From Puia dinghuensis (GTDB taxonomy: Bacteria > Bacteroidota > Bacteroidia > Chitinophagales > Chitinophagaceae): a stretch of DNA of 45,183 bases. Of the stretch, positions 41,831 to 45,183 are shown one piece after another. Location of the stretch: positions 1 through 45,183 of the forward strand of contig JAMFSL010000280.1 in the NCBI GenBank assembly GCA_026225275.1, read 5' to 3'. Below the pieces are notes generated by a model. The model was given only the letters and a program-made list of their open reading frames with translations, was not told the DNA's origin and ran no database searches. The translations under genes were made by a program, and so were the position numbers. Position 1 is the stretch's first letter; each line of letters starts with the position of its first letter.

Positions 41831-41849
41831 TAGTCTACTAATTCAGTAG
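41831..41849 (-). promoter_or_regulatory. Operator-like element of the second susC operon
   Basis: In gene orientation the sequence is CTACTGAATTAGTAGACTA. It contains a 5-bp inverted repeat CTACT/AGTAG around GAATT, followed by ACTA-type flank shared with the first site. It starts two bases after the -7-like box and so covers the transcription start. It matches the element at 4688-4706 at 16 of 19 positions. Confidence 0.65.
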
Positions 41850-41851
41850 GG

Positions 41852-41882
41852 TAAAAGTAGTGTTAAAGTTTATACTCACAAA
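41852..41882 (-). promoter_or_regulatory. Bacteroidota-type promoter of the second susC operon
   Basis: On the minus strand a -33 TTTG (41882-41879), a 19-nt spacer and a -7-like box TACTTTTA (41859-41852) lie upstream of the operator-like element. The -7 box departs from TAnnTTTG only in its last base. The layout equals that of the first susC promoter within one base. Confidence 0.65.
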
Positions 41883-41958
41883 ATAATTTTTAATTACATT
41901 TATATATTAACCATAAAGTCATGAAAACCTTAGCCTTTATAACGGCGCCCACCCGGAG

Positions 41959-42864
41959 TTAGTCCCGCGTTACCATCCTATACCGCGTGGGAGACATCCC
42001 CATTACTTTAGTGAACCGCTTGGAAAAATAGTAAGGGTCGTCAAATCCCATGCTGAGGGCAATGTCTTTGATGGACTTGTCGGAAATGCCCAGATGCTGG
42101 CTGGCCTTTTGCATTTTCATCTGGATAAAATAGTCGATAGGCGCATAGCCGGTCCGCTGCTTGAACAGACTGGAGAATCGGGAAGGGGAATAATTATACC
42201 GATGGCTGAGATCGTTGAGCGTTATAGTTTCATTAATGTGCTCTTGCATAAAAAGGATGGCGCTGTCGATACAATCGATCTTGGCCGTAGGCGAAGCCGC
42301 GAAATGCCGATGGTTGTAGATGAACAGGGTGATAAAATGAGATAGGCACATATTGGCGAACAGGAGATTATCAATACTGTAGCCGAGTTCCAGCGTCTTG
42401 TATATCCGCGAGAAAAGGCCCGTTATCTCGTTGCTGCTGCGCACGGCATGCGGCTTGAAATGATTTTGAATCACAGGCAGGGCATTGAAATTGGGCAGTT
42501 GGGTTCCGCCGAAATGCAGCCAGTAAATCGTCCAGGGATCATCTTCCGAGCTACCATAGGCATGCTCGATCTGCTGCGGCAGAATAAAGCATTCGTTGGG
42601 TCCCACCTCATACTTCTTGTCCCCGATCTTGAACCAGCCATGACCATCTACGCAATAAAAAAGGAAGTTCTCGGGCAAGCCTTTTTTCCGGTAGGTGTAA
42701 TGACCGCTCGCCCGCGGATAGTAGCCCAGTCCACAAATGTACAGTTGCCGCAACAAAACATTGTTCTGAACGCGCGACTTCAGCACAGACTTGGGAATCT
42801 CGATACGCTGCCGGCCGATGCCGTGCCAGATATTCTTATGAGACCCTACTTTATTCTGTTCCAT
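41959..42864 (-). CDS. AraC-family transcriptional regulator
   Basis: The 301-residue protein has an N-terminal cupin-like sensor domain (about 60-125: HGWFKIGDKKYEVGPNECFILPQQIEHAYGS). A C-terminal double helix-turn-helix (about 200-298) has LNDLSHRYNYSPSRFSSLFKQRTGYAPIDYFIQMKMQKASQHL and IKDIALSMGFDDPYYFSKRFTKVMGMSPTRYR. Such regulators commonly sense sugars. It is divergent from the DUF5703 hydrolase gene with only 31 bases between them, so it probably controls that gene. It is probably unrelated to the susC operon on its other side, although that cannot be excluded. Confidence 0.92.
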   Translation of the reverse strand: MEQNKVGSHKNIWHGIGRQRIEIPKSVLKSRVQNNVLLRQLYICGLGYYPRASGHYTYRKKGLPENFLFYCVDGHGWFKIGDKKYEVGPNECFILPQQIEHAYGSSEDDPWTIYWLHFGGTQLPNFNALPVIQNHFKPHAVRSSNEITGLFSRIYKTLELGYSIDNLLFANMCLSHFITLFIYNHRHFAASPTAKIDCIDSAILFMQEHINETITLNDLSHRYNYSPSRFSSLFKQRTGYAPIDYFIQMKMQKASQHLGISDKSIKDIALSMGFDDPYYFSKRFTKVMGMSPTRYRMVTRD

Positions 42865-42895
42865 TGTCGTAATTTAGTATAACTTCATTCACCCC

Positions 42896-45183
42896 ATGAA
42901 ATTTTCCTGCCTTTTTTTCTTCCTGTTAACGAACGGCCTCGTCTTTCGCGTGGCCGCGCAAAACCGTCAGATTGACAGTTATGACCTGGTCTGGAACACT
43001 CCGAGCCGCGACGCCGGGGAATCGATGCCTTGCGGTGGCGGCGATATCGGACTCAACGTATGGGTGGAAAACGGCGATCTTCTGTTCTATTTTTCCCGCA
43101 GCGGCACATTCGATGAAAATAACGCTCTCCTCAAAGGCGGCAGGATAAGGGTCCGGCTTAGCCCCAATCCCTTTGCCGGACCCCTGTTTACTCAAAAACT
43201 CGTCCTCGAAGACGGCGGCATCCTCATCACCGGTTCCACCGCCCCTCCTCAACCCACCGCCGGTTCCACCGCACCCCCCAATCCCATCACCGCCTACATC
43301 CGCATCTGGGTCGACGTCTACCGTCCCGTCATCCACCTCGAACTCAATAGCAACAGTCCCCTCGATGCCGAAGCCTTCTATGAAAGCTGGCGTACCACGG
43401 ATCGCATCCTCACCGGAAAGGAGAATAACGCCAACTCTTATAAATGGGCCGCCCGCCAGGCGCCGGACGGCAAAGTCATCACCCGGCGGGACAGCATCCG
43501 CTTTCAACAGGACGGCATCGTCTTCTATCACCGCAACCGGCCCGGCCCCACGGTCTTCGACGTAACGGTGCATCAGCAGGGGCTGGACTCAGTAAAATCT
43601 CAGCTGACGGATCCGCTGAAGGACCTGACCTTCGGCGGACTGCTGCAGGGTACAGACATGCGGCCAGCCGGAACGACGCAAGGCAGCTACCTGGGTACGG
43701 ACTATACCGGCTGGAAACTGGCCAGTCACCGCCCCGCCCGCTCCCGGCACATCGACCTCTACCTGGCCACGGCCCAAACCCCCACGATCGAAGACTGGAC
43801 GACGACGCTGATGCACACCATCGAAGAGGCAAAAGCCCATGAGGCGACAGCACGCGTCGCCACGACGACGTGGTGGACAAAATGGTGGAATCGCAGCTTT
43901 ATATCTATCCAGCCCGACTCCCCTCTCTCCTCCTTATGGCCAATCGGCCGCAACTACCAACTGTTCAGGTATATGCTGGCCTGTAATGCTTATGGTCAGT
44001 ATCCTACCAAATTCAATGGCGGCCTCTTTACCTATGATCCCTGTCTGACGGATACGAGTATGCATTTTACGCCTGACTTCCGCAATTGGGGCGGGGGAAC
44101 GATGACTGCCCAAAATCAGCGGCTGGTCTACTTCCCTATGATCCGCAGCGGAGATTTCGATTGGATGAAGCCGCAATTCGAATTCTACCTCCGGTCTTTA
44201 AAAGCAGCCGAAGCCAGAACAAAAGTCTATTGGGGCCATGCCGGAGCCAGCTTCACCGAGCAGTTGGAGAACTTCGGTCTGCCGGACAATGCCGAATATG
44301 GCTGGGACATGCCGGCCGGTCACGATAAAGGGGTAGAATACAACGCCTGGCTGGAATATGAATGGGATACAGTGCTGGAATTTTGCCTGATGATGCTGGA
44401 GACAGAACGTTATTCCGGCCAGGACATCACCGGCTGCCTGCCCTTTATCCAAAGCTGCCTGGAATTCTTCAATGAACATTACCAATACCTGGCCCGGCAA
44501 CGTGGTCGTAAGATACTCGACGAACAGGGACACATGGTCCTCTACCCCGGTTCTGCGGGCGAGACCTATAAGATGGCCTACAACTCTTCTTCGACGATCG
44601 CCGGCCTTCACACGATCCTCACCAGGCTGCTCGAACTGCCGCCGCAATATCTCAGCGATTCGGCGCGCCGGGAATGGTCGACGATGCTGCACCGGTTGCC
44701 ATCACTTTCCTTCCGCAGCTTCGACGGTCATCCGACAATCGCCCCGGCACAGTTATGGGAAAGGGTCAATAACAAAGAATCCATGCAATTGTATCCCGTC
44801 TTCCCCTGGGGGATCTATGGGGTAGGTAGGCCGGGGCTGGACACCGCCGTCAATACCTGGAAATACGATACGGATGTAGTGAAGTTCAGGTCCTACATTG
44901 GCTGGAAGCAGGACAATATCTTCGCCGCACGGCTGGGATTGACCGATGAGGCCGCACGCCTCACCTTCCAAAAGCTCGCCAATTCCGGCCGCCGGTTTCC
45001 GGCTTTCTGGGGACCAGGCTTCGACTGGACACCTGACCATAACTGGGGTGGCTCGGGCATGATCGGCCTGCAGGAGATGCTGATGCAGACGGATGGGAAG
45101 AAAATATTTTTATTCCCCGCCTGGCCGCGTGATGTGGATGTTCATTTCAAACTCTATGCGCCTTATTCTACTATCATAGAGGC
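42896..45183 (+). CDS. Secreted DUF5703 hydrolase-like protein, C-terminus cut by window end
   Basis: ATG at 42896 opens a frame that stays open for 762 codons to the window edge. A signal peptide ends RVAAQ. The mature start (DLVWNTPSRDAGESMPCGGGDIGLNVWVENGDLLFYFSRSGTFDE) is the DUF5703 N-terminal beta domain. A long alpha-helical part follows with LFRYMLACNAYGQYPTKFNGGLFTYDP and PGSAGETYKMAYNSSSTIAGL, typical of an (alpha/alpha)6-barrel glycoside hydrolase resembling GH95-type enzymes. Catalytic residues are not identified with confidence. It is divergent from an AraC regulator. A tandem duplication at 43231-43290 adds ten residues to the beta domain. Confidence 0.8.
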   Translation, partial: MKFSCLFFFLLTNGLVFRVAAQNRQIDSYDLVWNTPSRDAGESMPCGGGDIGLNVWVENGDLLFYFSRSGTFDENNALLKGGRIRVRLSPNPFAGPLFTQKLVLEDGGILITGSTAPPQPTAGSTAPPNPITAYIRIWVDVYRPVIHLELNSNSPLDAEAFYESWRTTDRILTGKENNANSYKWAARQAPDGKVITRRDSIRFQQDGIVFYHRNRPGPTVFDVTVHQQGLDSVKSQLTDPLKDLTFGGLLQGTDMRPAGTTQGSYLGTDYTGWKLASHRPARSRHIDLYLATAQTPTIEDWTTTLMHTIEEAKAHEATARVATTTWWTKWWNRSFISIQPDSPLSSLWPIGRNYQLFRYMLACNAYGQYPTKFNGGLFTYDPCLTDTSMHFTPDFRNWGGGTMTAQNQRLVYFPMIRSGDFDWMKPQFEFYLRSLKAAEARTKVYWGHAGASFTEQLENFGLPDNAEYGWDMPAGHDKGVEYNAWLEYEWDTVLEFCLMMLETERYSGQDITGCLPFIQSCLEFFNEHYQYLARQRGRKILDEQGHMVLYPGSAGETYKMAYNSSSTIAGLHTILTRLLELPPQYLSDSARREWSTMLHRLPSLSFRSFDGHPTIAPAQLWERVNNKESMQLYPVFPWGIYGVGRPGLDTAVNTWKYDTDVVKFRSYIGWKQDNIFAARLGLTDEAARLTFQKLANSGRRFPAFWGPGFDWTPDHNWGGSGMIGLQEMLMQTDGKKIFLFPAWPRDVDVHFKLYAPYSTIIE
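43231..43290 (+). repeat. 30-bp tandem repeat inside the DUF5703 gene
   Basis: Units 43231-43260 and 43261-43290 both begin CGGTTCCACCGC and encode GSTAPPQPTA and GSTAPPNPIT. The duplication keeps frame and lies in the N-terminal beta domain. Confidence 0.75.

Larger units (their letters stand above)
41607..41958. other. Upstream region of the second susC operon
   Basis: These 352 bases between the susC start and the AraC stop contain, in minus-strand order, a promoter (41852-41882), an operator-like element (41831-41849), a 32-codon cysteine leader ORF (41671-41769) and about 64 bases before the susC start. Nothing else of note is seen toward the AraC gene; no strong terminator hairpin was found by eye. 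Confidence 0.75.

Overview
The window comes from a Bacteroidota chromosome, most likely a soil-type member of the Chitinophagaceae. The basis is two SusC/SusD outer-membrane uptake pairs, promoters of the Bacteroidota type (TTTG, about 20 nt, TAnnTTTG), an ECF sigma factor next to an outer-membrane barrel protein, a DUF5777/YceI/cytochrome cluster and an AraC-linked DUF5703 hydrolase. Genus is inference. No rRNA, tRNA, transposase, integrase or CRISPR array was seen.

Layout. (1) 1-6839: a minus-strand susC-susD pair followed by the start of another secreted protein, divergent from a plus-strand ATP-grasp ligase and an SfnG/SsuD-like flavin monooxygenase. (2) 6870-23462: a cell-surface polysaccharide region. 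It holds an initiating phosphoglycosyl transferase, an orphan nucleotidyltransferase-like protein, a radical SAM/two-methyltransferase set, a plus-strand run (GT2, GT-C-like membrane protein, methyltransferase, GT9, unknown GT-like protein, amidohydrolase), and a minus-strand run (ABC exporter, GT4, FlaA1/PglF-type dehydratase, DegT aminotransferase). (3) 23485-27944: an ECF sigma factor operon with a TM-plus-barrel protein, an OB-fold protein, a c-type cytochrome, YceI and DUF5777. (4) 28003-30153: a DinB protein carrying a palindromic insertion, a two-gene SLOG + ThsB-like TIR cassette, and a stand-alone LytTR regulator. (5) 30154-30959: gene-poor AT-rich DNA with two look-alike minus-strand terminators. 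(6) 30960-32522: a conserved helical-repeat protein. (7) 32523-41859: a minus-strand operon leader-susC-susD-doxX-doxX-FAD oxidoreductase. (8) 41959-45183: an AraC regulator divergent from a secreted DUF5703 hydrolase that runs off the window.

The main discovery candidate joins regions 1 and 7. Both susC genes have the same near-palindromic 19-bp element placed directly after the -7 box (4688-4706 and 41831-41849), and a half-site lies at the same place before the ATP-grasp/monooxygenase genes. The second susC operon is also preceded by a 32-codon leader ORF that ends in four consecutive cysteine codons and a stop. Both SusC proteins contain no cysteine and almost no methionine, and the two DoxX proteins are also very poor in sulfur. 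Together with the SfnG/SsuD-like monooxygenase this suggests a sulfur- or cysteine-limitation regulon that imports an organosulfur compound through TonB transporters. The substrate, the regulator and the leader mechanism are all inferred.

A second candidate is the overlapping SLOG-TIR gene pair. It resembles the signalling half of a Thoeris anti-phage system but lacks the SIR2 NADase effector domain.
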